NCBI GenBank assembly: GCA_041686915.1
Contig: JAWLDB010000029.1
Span: 1 to 20,046 of the forward strand
From: JAWLDB01 sp041686915
Lineage (GTDB): Bacteria; Bacillota; UBA994; UBA5500
Direction: 5' to 3'
Length of the DNA: 20,046 nt
In this document: positions 9,266 through 16,898 of the stretch, piece after piece
How positions within the stretch are numbered: the stretch's first letter is position 1
How the letters are laid out: each line of letters starts with the position of its first letter
Program-made: the position numbers and the translations under genes
The notes under the pieces: model-generated
Database searches by the model: none
Seen by the model: only the letters and a program-made list of their open reading frames with translations
Told to the model about the DNA's origin: nothing

Positions 9266-10494
9266 TCCTTCACCCCCTGCTGCCACTTCTCCTCAATCTT
9301 GGCTGCGTAGGACAGCAGGTCGCCTTCCAGCGGCTTTAGATCAGGATGGTTGAGCAGGTAGCGCTGCAGGGCTTCGCGGGTGGCCAACTCACGGCTGACT
9401 TCAGCCCGGCGCAAGCGTTCACTGGCAGCCTGCTCGCGGGTCAAGTGAGTAACGAGGTGCGCGTTGGCTAAAGCTTCCTGTATCTGACGTAGGTTGAGCA
9501 GTGGCAGCTGCTCATCAGACACGGTGTAGAACACCCTAACCACAGCCTGATCGATGTTCTCAGCAGCAATGGCTCCAAGCAACTTGGCAGTAGGGTCTTC
9601 TCCTTCCTTAATGGCCGTGCGAATAGTAACAAACGGACGAACCGGCAAGGGAACATGTCGGTAACTTGCCGAAGCGCCGGGATCAATCTCCACCAGGCAA
9701 AAGCCCTTTGCTTCCCCTTCTTCACCAAAATCTACCCGGTCCAGGCTGCCGCTGTAGACCACAGGTGGCGTTCCTCCTGGATTGAGGTCCTGAAAACGGT
9801 GAATGTGCCCCAAGGCCACGTAGTCAAAAGCAGGATTGGCCAGGACACCAGGCAACAACACTGGTTCACGCCCAATCATGGCCGTGCGCTCTGAGCCCGA
9901 GTAGACGGCTGTGGCAGCAGAAAGGTGCGCCAGTAGCACTGCCGGAGTGCCCGGCTCAACTTGCTCAGCCAGGTTCTCTATCAGCCCACCCATTATCTCT
10001 TCTATTCGCAGGGCAATCTCCTCATCATTCAGCTGCTTGTACTCCTCTTTCGCTAGCAGCATACTGCGGTGCGGCCAGGGTAGGCCCGCCACCTGCAGTA
10101 CCCCGCTCTTGGTTCGGACCTGCTGCAGACCAGGCCGGTTAAAGACGGTCACATGTTCAACTTGTAGCACCCTAAAAATGTCGAGCGCAGATGCCCGGCC
10201 AAAGGAAACCGGATGGTCATGGTTACCGACTACCATTACAGTGGGGATGCCTGCATCACTAAGGCGCTTGACCTGGCGGGCAAACTCCCGCTGGTGGGTT
10301 GGGTTCGGGTCGTGTACCCGGTAACCATCACCAGCAAACAGCACGGCATCTACCTGCTCGTCCAGCGCAATATCTACCATTTTGGTCAGGCTGCTCACGA
10401 AGTCGAGCAGTCGGGTGTGCAGCCCGGTAGTTGGGTCTATCCGACCATGGTTCTCCACCCCAATGTGAGCATCAGCAAAATGCAAAAGTTTCAA
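9262..10494 (-). CDS. sbcD: SbcD/Mre11-type DNA nuclease
   Basis: This is a metallophosphoesterase nuclease, partner of SbcC, that trims DNA ends and cuts hairpins using two Mn ions. It has 410 residues. The phosphoesterase motifs appear in order: HFADAHIG (D8, H10), FAGDGYR, VVGNHDHP, LLAHLS and ALGHIHRF, all with the metal-binding Asp, Asn and His residues. The third position of motif II reads GDGYR where many homologues have GDLFD; the metal-binding Asp is kept. A C-terminal capping/SbcC-binding region follows from about residue 270. The TTG at 10494 was chosen since it gives MKLLHFADAHIG, the usual family N-terminus, 13 bases after the herA stop with GGATGGTGA ahead of it; a TTG at 10530 is open but adds a non-homologous tail and lies inside herA. 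The stop overlaps sbcC by 4 bases. Confidence 0.95.
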   Translation of the reverse strand: MKLLHFADAHIGVENHGRIDPTTGLHTRLLDFVSSLTKMVDIALDEQVDAVLFAGDGYRVHDPNPTHQREFARQVKRLSDAGIPTVMVVGNHDHPVSFGRASALDIFRVLQVEHVTVFNRPGLQQVRTKSGVLQVAGLPWPHRSMLLAKEEYKQLNDEEIALRIEEIMGGLIENLAEQVEPGTPAVLLAHLSAATAVYSGSERTAMIGREPVLLPGVLANPAFDYVALGHIHRFQDLNPGGTPPVVYSGSLDRVDFGEEGEAKGFCLVEIDPGASASYRHVPLPVRPFVTIRTAIKEGEDPTAKLLGAIAAENIDQAVVRVFYTVSDEQLPLLNLRQIQEALANAHLVTHLTREQAASERLRRAEVSRELATREALQRYLLNHPDLKPLEGDLLSYAAKIEEKWQQGVKE

Positions 10495-10507
10495 GGGTTC
10501 ACCATCC

Positions 10508-12145
10508 TCACGGGAGTTGCTCCTCTCCAAAGAGGGAGATCATATCCTGTTGCAGCTTCTTTTGTTTTTCGGCCTGGGGCAAAGCACCCATAGCCCGGAA
10601 GAACTCTTCGTCATAGGTACGGGTCTTGACCACAACCGGCATGGGCACGGCATGGCCGATTACCAATGCCTGTTGCTTGCTGTCCAGGGAAGCGAGCACG
10701 CCACGCAGCCCAGCTGTGTTACTCACACCGGTTAGTACTGCCTGAATGTCCTTTTCGTCATTGAGCAGTGCCGTGATGCGCGTACCAAGCTGGCTAAGCA
10801 CCTCATCCTCTATGCCCGAAGGACGTTGGTCAACCACCAGCAATGAAACATAGTACTTGCGCATCTCTCTAGCGATAACTCCGAAGATCGTTTGCTTGGC
10901 GGCAGTCGGATTGAGGAACTTGTGCGCTTCCTCGATAGTGATAACCAGCTGCCGAGGCTCATCGCCCTTGTCGCGGGTGGCCAAATACTTCTCAGTTTGC
11001 TGCACATACAGCTCGTGAATGCGCCTGGTGATGATGTTAGCCACCAGCAGGTAGCAAAGCATGCTGTTTTGCTGACCAAACTCCAGCACCACATGAATAC
11101 CGCGGCGCAGGCAGTCCATGATGCGGTCGATAGCATCGGATGCCTGGTTGCTCTTGACCACAAACGGGAAGGACTCAACCCGCTTCAGCTTGCGGTAGAG
11201 AGCCGAGAGCGACTCGGGGTGAGCACCGACTTCTTCAGCAAACGCCTTAATATCATCCTGGGCGAGCAGTACCTCCAGCCACTTATCCTTGTAACGGGCT
11301 GCAACCAGATAGGCAGCTTCCACAGCCGTATTGTTCAGCCGTAACTCATCCTGCAAGGGCGATATATCTTCAACGGTGATTTCGCTGTAAGGCACATACA
11401 CCTCATAGTCTGCCGATACACCACGCCGGCGTGAAGACAGAGGGTCGAGCGTAAAGATTGCTACCTGGTTGCCAAAAATCTGCCTAAGTCCTCGCACAAA
11501 ACTGCCGTCCTCCCGGCGGGAGTCCCAGCCGTATTCGTTGTGCATGTCAAACACAAAGTTGACCGCGGCCCGCTGCTTTATCAGCCCCGCCAAAACGACG
11601 CGAGTAAGAAACGTCTTTCCAGTGCCTGTCTTGCCAAAGATGCCGTTGCTGCGTTCCACAAACCGGGCCAGGTTCAGACAGACCGGCGTTTCCATATCGA
11701 GCGGCTGGCCTATGTTGAAGTACTGCTTGCCCATCGCCTCGCTACCGAAGATGCGGTTAACGTCCTGCTCTTCTGCCTCATATACTTCGGCGAAGTGCGG
11801 CGGAATCGTCTTTACAGGCAAGGGGTCGCGCCTCTCATGCTGCTCGGCAACCGGCAGCGTAAGCATCGGCCGCAGGCTGACGGTAACATAGGTACTGGTG
11901 CCAGCCAGCACCTGCCGCATCAACATATCGTCATGGCCTGGGGGGTTGAGGAGAATCTCAGGATTGCTAGCATCGAGCCGCACATCCGTAATCATGCAGA
12001 AGAATAGATTCTGGCGGCCGGATATCACTACAAACTTGCCGGCTTTGACATCCTCCACATCGATCTCGGCTGCCAGTTTCATCTCAATTCCGTCAAGCAG
12101 CGAGCCCCGTGTAATCACTCCGAGCAACTTGCGATGAGCTTTCAT
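10508..12145 (-). CDS. herA: HerA-type hexameric DNA translocase ATPase
   Basis: This is an FtsK/HerA superfamily ATPase that in archaea forms a hexameric ring, pumps DNA and drives the NurA nuclease during end resection. It has 545 residues. An N-terminal HAS-barrel (residues 1 to about 100; GVITRGSLLDGIEMKL) precedes the RecA-like core. Walker A is GKTGTGKT at 171-178, Walker B is LVITIEEAH at 400-408 with acidic pair E405-E406, followed by VVDQRPSGI (sensor Gln440) and QLGTRI with a candidate arginine finger (Arg456). An alpha-helical insert occupies about 260-330. The ATG at 12145 overlaps the upstream stop as ATGA. It sits between the HAS-barrel-like gene and sbcD in the operon. Stand-alone HerA proteins also occur in phage-defence systems, but the partner there is not NurA plus SbcCD, so end resection is the better reading. 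Confidence 0.93.
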   Translation of the reverse strand: MKAHRKLLGVITRGSLLDGIEMKLAAEIDVEDVKAGKFVVISGRQNLFFCMITDVRLDASNPEILLNPPGHDDMLMRQVLAGTSTYVTVSLRPMLTLPVAEQHERRDPLPVKTIPPHFAEVYEAEEQDVNRIFGSEAMGKQYFNIGQPLDMETPVCLNLARFVERSNGIFGKTGTGKTFLTRVVLAGLIKQRAAVNFVFDMHNEYGWDSRREDGSFVRGLRQIFGNQVAIFTLDPLSSRRRGVSADYEVYVPYSEITVEDISPLQDELRLNNTAVEAAYLVAARYKDKWLEVLLAQDDIKAFAEEVGAHPESLSALYRKLKRVESFPFVVKSNQASDAIDRIMDCLRRGIHVVLEFGQQNSMLCYLLVANIITRRIHELYVQQTEKYLATRDKGDEPRQLVITIEEAHKFLNPTAAKQTIFGVIAREMRKYYVSLLVVDQRPSGIEDEVLSQLGTRITALLNDEKDIQAVLTGVSNTAGLRGVLASLDSKQQALVIGHAVPMPVVVKTRTYDEEFFRAMGALPQAEKQKKLQQDMISLFGEEQLP

Positions 12146-12717
12146 AGAGCAATCCTCCTCATCAGAGAATGCAACCGGTCATAATCATCACGTAGCAGCT
12201 TAGCCAATTCTTTACCGGCCTGCACGAGGTATTGGCCGGGATGATCATGGGCCTCAGCTGCCAAGCGGACAGCCGCAATTATCAGCTCATCTACCGGTAC
12301 ACGACTGTTGTTGAACAAGCTGCGCAGAAAGTCTGTCTTGGCAGAAAACGCCTTAATCTCATCCCTGCTGCAAGCGTAAACAAAGGAGTGAATACGCGGT
12401 GGCTCCGGGGGGAGTATCTGCAGCACCCGGCCGGTAGCTTCGTAGCCGATGAGGAAGGCCTTAATCTCTGTGCGCAATAACTCGAAAATCTGTGGCTGTT
12501 CCTCTGCCAATTCTTCTGGAGTCATGCCAAAGGCAGTGGCACGGCGGTTCGGCTCAATGCTGCGAGTCGCCACGTCATAAACCAACGCAAAAGCAGTGAT
12601 TGGGCCAGGCACCTTTACCAGCGAACCAAAGGGCGGAACTACATGCAATTCACGGCACTGGGCCAGAAACTCGCTAGTGCTGCTCTCCACGACCTCAGCC
12701 AAATGCAACCGACTCAT
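12142..12717 (-). CDS. Stand-alone HAS-barrel-like protein of the HerA-NurA operon
   Basis: This encodes a 191-residue soluble protein. Its first 70 residues read like a HAS-barrel, the small beta-barrel found at the N-terminus of HerA and ATP synthase subunits: LAEVVESSTSEFLAQC, then a turn with FGSLVKVPGP and the strand TAFALVYDVAT. The middle (about 75-125) is mixed, with a Pro-rich LPPEPPRIHSFVY; the C-terminal third (about 130-191) is Leu- and Arg-rich helix. No catalytic motif is seen. It is wedged between nurA and herA with an ATGA overlap on each side, so its amount is tied to theirs. I infer an adaptor that bridges NurA and the HerA ring or modifies HerA loading. The HAS-barrel call is by pattern only and could be wrong; the operon position is certain. 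Confidence 0.72.
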   Translation of the reverse strand: MSRLHLAEVVESSTSEFLAQCRELHVVPPFGSLVKVPGPITAFALVYDVATRSIEPNRRATAFGMTPEELAEEQPQIFELLRTEIKAFLIGYEATGRVLQILPPEPPRIHSFVYACSRDEIKAFSAKTDFLRSLFNNSRVPVDELIIAAVRLAAEAHDHPGQYLVQAGKELAKLLRDDYDRLHSLMRRIAL

Positions 12718-13883
12718 ACAAAAACACCTCGTTTGCGCAGACTCTTGTAAGAAACCTGGGCTTTCACACCCTGCTTAATCATCCGATCTTCAAGCAGCTG
12801 ATAAAACGCCTGACGGTCTGCTCCTCGGATAACGGCCTGTTCATGGGCTTCTGAGAGGGCAACCGGGTAACCTACCCCTTTGTTTGCTTGATCAAGAGCA
12901 ACACTTGCCAGTAGCTCCTGTTGTTCCTCGGTCAACCAATCAGGGAATTCCAGGCGCACTACCTCCGGGCCAACATGCAGGTAACGGAACGCTATCCGAT
13001 GCTCACCGTATTCGGACAGGATTTTGCTCTGGCTATAGTATTTAGGGGTAAACTCACCAGGTTGCAGCAACCTGCTGAATAGAGCTGCGTCTGTCAGACC
13101 CGAAAGCCATTCACATGGAACGATGTCTTCACTGGCGTAGGGGCATCGGTCACAACTGCAGACTGCTTCCGGGCAGGAGTACACCCGCAGCGCATTGACC
13201 ACATCAGTAGCTCCAGGTTGGCTAATGAACCCGGCACAGGGAACTGAGGTCTTGCGGAGCGCTGCAAGACCTTGCAGAAAACCCTGAAGGAGCTCATCAC
13301 GTATATCGGATGGGAACCCTTCCAGGCTCCACAGAATTAGCGTACCATCAGAGAGGGCGATAGTTGGATATCCTCGTTCTGCCGCTTTGTCGGCCAAGTC
13401 TGCTAAAGCCTGCATTTCCATCACTGTGCGCTTCAGGCCGACCAGCTCAGGGGTAATGCTGGATTGACGATTACCGACGCGAGGATACAGATCCTCTGTC
13501 GTGTAGTACAGGTGAGGCTCATTGCTAAGAAGTGGCCGCTCACCAGTGCCATAGTACAGGGCTATTAGCCCAAGATTGAGCAAATAGCATGTCGCTATCT
13601 CATGGCGGTCGGGGAAAATCTGCGAACCATCAGTTGAGACAACTGCCAACGGGCGAGGCGCCGCAGGCAGACGAGTGCAGTTTAGCAACCCGTCAGTCAA
13701 ACCAGCCACCAACCAAGTGGTACGACTGGCTGCGATTTTTGCCTGCAAGCTTTGCCAATTACCAGCGGCCTCCCTGATTAGGCCAAGCCCGCGCACCAGG
13801 CGAGCATGGTAGTCGTCAGCCGAATCTTGACGTTCAGCCACCATCTTATTGATCTGTCTTTTACACTTAAGCAGGTCTAACAT
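12714..13883 (-). CDS. nurA: NurA-type 5'-3' nuclease
   Basis: NurA is an RNase H-like nuclease that resects DNA ends when driven by HerA. It has 389 residues. Visible family motifs are the strand VVSTDGSQI with D85 and the following DRHE, the second acidic strand IALSDGTLI (D179), and the C-terminal GYPVALSEAHEQAVI with H347; the RxIAFRY-like strand before it also fits. A cysteine cluster, C-x4-C-x-C-x2-C at residues 237-247 with C257 nearby, sits in the middle and looks like a metal or iron-sulfur site. The ATG at 13883 was chosen because GGAGGGG lies 6-7 bases upstream; an ATG at 13907 is open but would place that site in the coding region. It is the first gene of the operon and ends in an ATGA overlap with the next gene. 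Confidence 0.9.
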   Translation of the reverse strand: MLDLLKCKRQINKMVAERQDSADDYHARLVRGLGLIREAAGNWQSLQAKIAASRTTWLVAGLTDGLLNCTRLPAAPRPLAVVSTDGSQIFPDRHEIATCYLLNLGLIALYYGTGERPLLSNEPHLYYTTEDLYPRVGNRQSSITPELVGLKRTVMEMQALADLADKAAERGYPTIALSDGTLILWSLEGFPSDIRDELLQGFLQGLAALRKTSVPCAGFISQPGATDVVNALRVYSCPEAVCSCDRCPYASEDIVPCEWLSGLTDAALFSRLLQPGEFTPKYYSQSKILSEYGEHRIAFRYLHVGPEVVRLEFPDWLTEEQQELLASVALDQANKGVGYPVALSEAHEQAVIRGADRQAFYQLLEDRMIKQGVKAQVSYKSLRKRGVFV

Positions 13884-14089
13884 GCACACCCCTCCACCCT
13901 GCAACATTCGACTTTTTGCGACCAGTCCCCTGCATTACCCTAGCAGCCATTCCCTGGCTACAGGGCGAGGATATATTCTTGCGGAATAGCAGAGTTGCTC
14001 TAGCCTGCGTATACATATAGCAAGAGCTTAACCCGGACTCGCCCGGGTTTTGACACAGCCATTTCTCCCAAGGAAAGGAGGGAGAGGAA
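13884..14089. promoter_or_regulatory. Divergent intergenic region with hairpin
   Basis: This 206-base region must hold the promoters for nurA (minus) and the gene at 14090 (plus). No pair of clear -35/-10 boxes stands out; AT-rich runs at 13969-13977 and 14009-14020 are the likeliest melting sites. A hairpin at 14030-14049 (AACCCGG, 6-base loop, CCGGGTT, then TT) is followed by TTTT on the plus strand and could be a weak terminator or attenuator ahead of 14090. A strong Shine-Dalgarno site (AAAGGAGG, 14074-14081) serves the plus-strand gene. Confidence 0.45.
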
Positions 14090-14674
14090 TTGTCGACGAC
14101 TCTTTTCGACAATTACCAACCTATTGACCGCTACGACCGGCTGGAGCTAAGCAAAACCTTTCAGGCATTCGCTCAACTAACCAGAGGCCGATTTAACCCA
14201 GTGGCCCTTAACTGGAACTGGAGTGGCAGCAACATTGTCGTCAGAGATGTGTTCTGGCAAGGCTATGTTGCCAACCTATGGATTGAACACGATTGGACAG
14301 TGCATACGAACCTAGTGATCAACCTCGGCAGCGGAACCCGTTGGGAACTCAGATTCAACAACATCTACGGTGATGTATCAGGCGCACCGATCCTGGGGCA
14401 TCCGCGGGTTGAGTCTGACATGCTGGACCAAGCTGTAGCTGCAATCCTGACGGAGACAGGCTATTGGCAGCTTGCGCTGGCGACAGAGCCGTTTGCCCTG
14501 ACCATAGCAGGTGACCGCCTGAGCCTTACTACGTACCGCTTCTATCCCCATGAGTTCTATTTGGACGCACTAGAGTACCTAACGGAGCTGGCAGACCGGG
14601 TAGACTATCTGAACAAACGCTCGGTCCCGGTCAAAACGGCCGTCACCCCTATCGATCTACCGTGGTTGACATAG
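14090..14674 (+). CDS. Conserved-looking protein of unknown function
   Basis: I do not recognise this family. It is a 194-residue, soluble, acidic protein with no signal peptide and no membrane segment. It is unusually rich in Trp, Tyr and Phe (for example NWNWSGSN, FWQGYVANLWIEHDW), predicted to alternate beta strands, with a helical C-terminal part (YLDALEYLTELADRVDYL) and a Pro-Trp-Leu-Thr end. The start is TTG at 14090 with AAAGGAGG 8 bases upstream, a strong site that compensates for the rare start. It is transcribed away from the nurA operon across a 206-base gap and ends before a hairpin terminator at 14708-14738, so it is a single-gene unit. Codon use resembles its neighbours. The reading frame, ribosome site and terminator make a real gene likely even though no function can be given. 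Confidence 0.78.
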   Translation: MSTTLFDNYQPIDRYDRLELSKTFQAFAQLTRGRFNPVALNWNWSGSNIVVRDVFWQGYVANLWIEHDWTVHTNLVINLGSGTRWELRFNNIYGDVSGAPILGHPRVESDMLDQAVAAILTETGYWQLALATEPFALTIAGDRLSLTTYRFYPHEFYLDALEYLTELADRVDYLNKRSVPVKTAVTPIDLPWLT

Positions 14675-14707
14675 GGAGCAGCGCACCGGGAGTAGTAGCC
14701 ATTTTTA

Positions 14708-14738
14708 CGATAGAGCCTGTGAAACGCAGGCTCTATCG
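14708..14738 (+). terminator. Hairpin terminator after the unknown gene
   Basis: A perfect 12-bp stem, CGATAGAGCCTG against CAGGCTCTATCG, closes a 7-base loop and is followed by CTTTG. The T-run is short, so efficiency may be modest. It lies 33 bases after the stop at 14674 and ahead of the deacetylase gene. Confidence 0.7.
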
Positions 14739-14843
14739 CTTTGTAGCTCGATGAAGCGTAGCAGGGAACCAATGGCCGTCTGGCGAATAGTAGCGATGAT
14801 TGTAGATACTCACGCGCCTCTGCAGACAGAAAGGAGTAGCACC

Positions 14844-15749
14844 ATGAGCAGACTCATTCGCCTCGCATTGCTGTTGGTTTCCATTGTGTTGGCCACAACA
14901 GCTTGTCAGCCGACAACGGCAGTGATGGCAGGCAATCTTTTCACGCACGACTTCCTGCCTGGCAACACCGCAGGACAGGTGATGATCCTTGAATGGCACC
15001 GCATCGGAGAACCCGAGGGACGCTGGCAGCGTACACCTGAGAACTTCCGCAAAGACCTGGAACTGCTTTATCGGGCGGGGTATTCGACAGTCAGCCTTAG
15101 TGACTATGTAGCAGGCACAATGCTTATTCCTGCCGGCCGCACCCCTGTGGTATTAACCTTTGATGATGGAACAGAAGGGCAGTTCCGAAATGTTGAGCGG
15201 GACGGTCAGCACGTGATTGATCCGCACTCGGCAGTGGGGATTTTGCTTGACTTCTACCACCAGTACCCCGACTTTGGATTGGAAGCAACTTTCTTCGTCA
15301 ATGCAGTCCCCTTTGGTGACCGTAAGACTTGGAAGGATAAAGTAGCTTTTGTGATTGACCAGGGCATGAACATTGAGCATCATACCTGGAACCATGTGAA
15401 CCTAGGCACCAAGACAAAAGCTGAAATCGAAGAACAACTGGGCAAGCTGTCTCTGGCTGTCAAAGAAGTAAAGCCTGATTACGACATGCATCACTTGGCT
15501 CTCCCCTTTGGCATCGGGTCATCCAACATGCCTCGGGAGTTTGATTACTTAGGCACTCGAGTAACCATCAAGAGTCAGCTGTTGGTCGGTGCCGGACCAG
15601 CTCCATCTCCGTTTAGCGAGCGGTTTGACCCGTTGCGTCTGCCGCGCATTCAGGTTTTCGAGTCTGAATTACCGCGTTGGTTAAGCTATTTTGAGCAGTA
15701 TCCGGAGCGACGCTACGTCCAACCGGGCGCGAGATTTATTTGGAGATAA
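14844..15749 (+). CDS. Polysaccharide deacetylase lipoprotein (NodB fold)
   Basis: This encodes a membrane-anchored carbohydrate esterase family 4-like enzyme that removes acetyl groups from a cell-surface or spore polysaccharide. It has 301 residues. The N-terminus is a lipoprotein signal peptide with lipobox TTAC (Cys21), so it sits on the outer face of the cell membrane. The NodB domain begins near residue 45; motif 1 is TFDDGT (D107, D108) and motif 2 is HTWNH (H180, H184), giving the metal-binding Asp-His-His set. Motif 3 reads LALPFG, where CE4 enzymes have RxPYG/RxPFG, so the catalytic-base-interacting Arg is not evident. The ATG at 14844 was chosen for AAAGGAG just upstream and the signal peptide that follows; an ATG at 14751 is open but reads non-coding. 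Substrate (peptidoglycan, chitin-like or other) is unknown. Confidence 0.9.
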   Translation: MSRLIRLALLLVSIVLATTACQPTTAVMAGNLFTHDFLPGNTAGQVMILEWHRIGEPEGRWQRTPENFRKDLELLYRAGYSTVSLSDYVAGTMLIPAGRTPVVLTFDDGTEGQFRNVERDGQHVIDPHSAVGILLDFYHQYPDFGLEATFFVNAVPFGDRKTWKDKVAFVIDQGMNIEHHTWNHVNLGTKTKAEIEEQLGKLSLAVKEVKPDYDMHHLALPFGIGSSNMPREFDYLGTRVTIKSQLLVGAGPAPSPFSERFDPLRLPRIQVFESELPRWLSYFEQYPERRYVQPGARFIWR

Positions 15750-15754
15750 CTTAT

Positions 15755-15788
15755 GAGGGCGGCCACGTAAAGGCCGCCCTCGAATTTT
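15755..15788 (+). terminator. Rho-independent terminator of the deacetylase gene
   Basis: A perfect 10-bp GC-rich stem, GAGGGCGGCC against GGCCGCCCTC, with loop ACGTAAA is followed by GAATTTTG. It begins 6 bases after the stop codon at 15747-15749. Confidence 0.87.
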
Positions 15789-15947
15789 GTCGATGCAGGG
15801 TGGACAAGGCTAGTGCCCTGCGGTATCATGAGGTGGGTCAATACTACTGTCGTAGGATAAATTTTCAATAGCACCCAAGGTCACTTGAGATGGCCGGCAG
15901 CTAGAAGCCTGTCGGCACAATGTGTGGGTGTATTTGCGGGAGGTTGG
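15789..15947 (+). promoter_or_regulatory. Leader region of the prs-nudix operon
   Basis: This 159-base region should contain the operon promoter, but no clear -35/-10 pair is visible; AGGATAAAT near 15857 is a possible -10. Two hairpins can form: GCAGGG/CCCTGC (15795-15821, 15-base loop) and GCCGGCAG/CTGTCGGC (15893-15916, 8-base loop, one G-T pair). The second ends about 20 bases before the ribosome site GGGAGG (15939-15944). It matches no riboswitch that I recognise. Confidence 0.4.
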
Positions 15948-16898
15948 ATGAATTTGGCAGGCCAGTTAAAGGTGTTCGCGGGTCAGTCCACTGAACCGTT
16001 AGCAACCGAGATTTGCCAGCAACTTGGCATCGGGTTGGGCAAGAGAGAGATCATCCAGTTCAGCAACGACAATACTTTCATCAAGATTAATGAAAACATC
16101 AGGGATTGTGACGTATTTGTGGTGCAGACTTCCTGCCCGCCAGTCAATCATAACTTGATGGAACTGCTAATCATGATAGATGCTTTAAGTAGGGCTTCCG
16201 CCCGTCGCATCACGGTTGTTTTGCCAATGTACCCTTACGCTCGTTCAGACAAGAAGGACCAGGCGCGTATCCCGATTACCGCCAGACTGGTAGCTGATCT
16301 GCTAACTACTGCTGGAGCTGACCGGGTGGTAACAGTTGACTTGCATTCCCCGCAGATTCAGGGTTTCTTCACCATCCCATTGGATCATTTGACGGCGGTA
16401 GATATGCTCTGCAAGTACTTTGAGAATAAAAACATTCAAGATTTGGTGGTCGTTGCCACCGATGCCGGCGGCGCCAAGAAGTCTTCTGTCTTCGCCAAGT
16501 GGCTGAACGCGCCCCTTGCCATCATGGACAAGCGTCGCAGCGGCAACGATGACAAAGCCTATGTCGCCAACTTCATCGGTGACGTGCGTGGCAAGAACGT
16601 AGTCATTCTCGATGATGAAATTGACACAGGTGGAACGATTAAAGAGACGGCCAAAGCTCTCCGCGCGGCTGGTGCCAAGGATATCTATGTCGGTTGCACC
16701 CACGCCGTATTCTCTGGCCCCGCCATTGAGCGTCTGGGCGAGAGCGAGCTGAAGGAAATCGTTATAACCAATACCATTCCGGTTCCGAAGGGAGACCAGC
16801 TCCCTAACTTGACCACCCTATCGGTGGCTCCGATTCTGGCAGAGACCATCCGCCGCATTCATGACGGCGAATCGGTCAGCACCTTGTTCCGCAGCTAA
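15948..16898 (+). CDS. prs: Divergent ribose-phosphate pyrophosphokinase (PRPP synthetase)
   Basis: It makes PRPP from ribose 5-phosphate and ATP, the precursor of nucleotides, His and Trp. It has 316 residues, the standard length. Conserved features: MELLIMIDALSRASA (71-85), PYARSDKKDQ (the flexible ATP site), DLHSPQIQGFF (131-141, catalytic His133), DKRR (194-197, catalytic Lys) and the PRPP loop DDEIDTGGT (222-230). The adenine-contact segment reads F38-S-N-D-N where typical bacterial enzymes have FSDGE, so both acidic contacts are replaced; this looks like a divergent subfamily, not a decayed copy. The ATG at 15948 has GGGAGG upstream; a TTG at 15885 is rejected. The stop overlaps the Nudix start in TAATG. 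It is most likely a second PRPP synthetase; the housekeeping one normally sits beside glmU, which is absent here. Confidence 0.92.
   Translation: MNLAGQLKVFAGQSTEPLATEICQQLGIGLGKREIIQFSNDNTFIKINENIRDCDVFVVQTSCPPVNHNLMELLIMIDALSRASARRITVVLPMYPYARSDKKDQARIPITARLVADLLTTAGADRVVTVDLHSPQIQGFFTIPLDHLTAVDMLCKYFENKNIQDLVVVATDAGGAKKSSVFAKWLNAPLAIMDKRRSGNDDKAYVANFIGDVRGKNVVILDDEIDTGGTIKETAKALRAAGAKDIYVGCTHAVFSGPAIERLGESELKEIVITNTIPVPKGDQLPNLTTLSVAPILAETIRRIHDGESVSTLFRS

Noticed and set aside
14030..14051. Hairpin CCCGG/CCGGG as a true terminator
   Set aside because: It lies ahead of a gene, has only four T, and no plus-strand gene ends upstream; kept only as a weak attenuator possibility within the intergenic entry.
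13884..14089. Promoter boxes for nurA and the unknown gene
   Set aside because: Several AT-rich hexamers can be paired but none gives good boxes at 16-18 spacing, so no specific site is claimed.
15885..15947. TTG start extending prs by 21 residues
   Set aside because: The added residues have no Prs similarity, and the ATG at 15948 has its own GGGAGG site.
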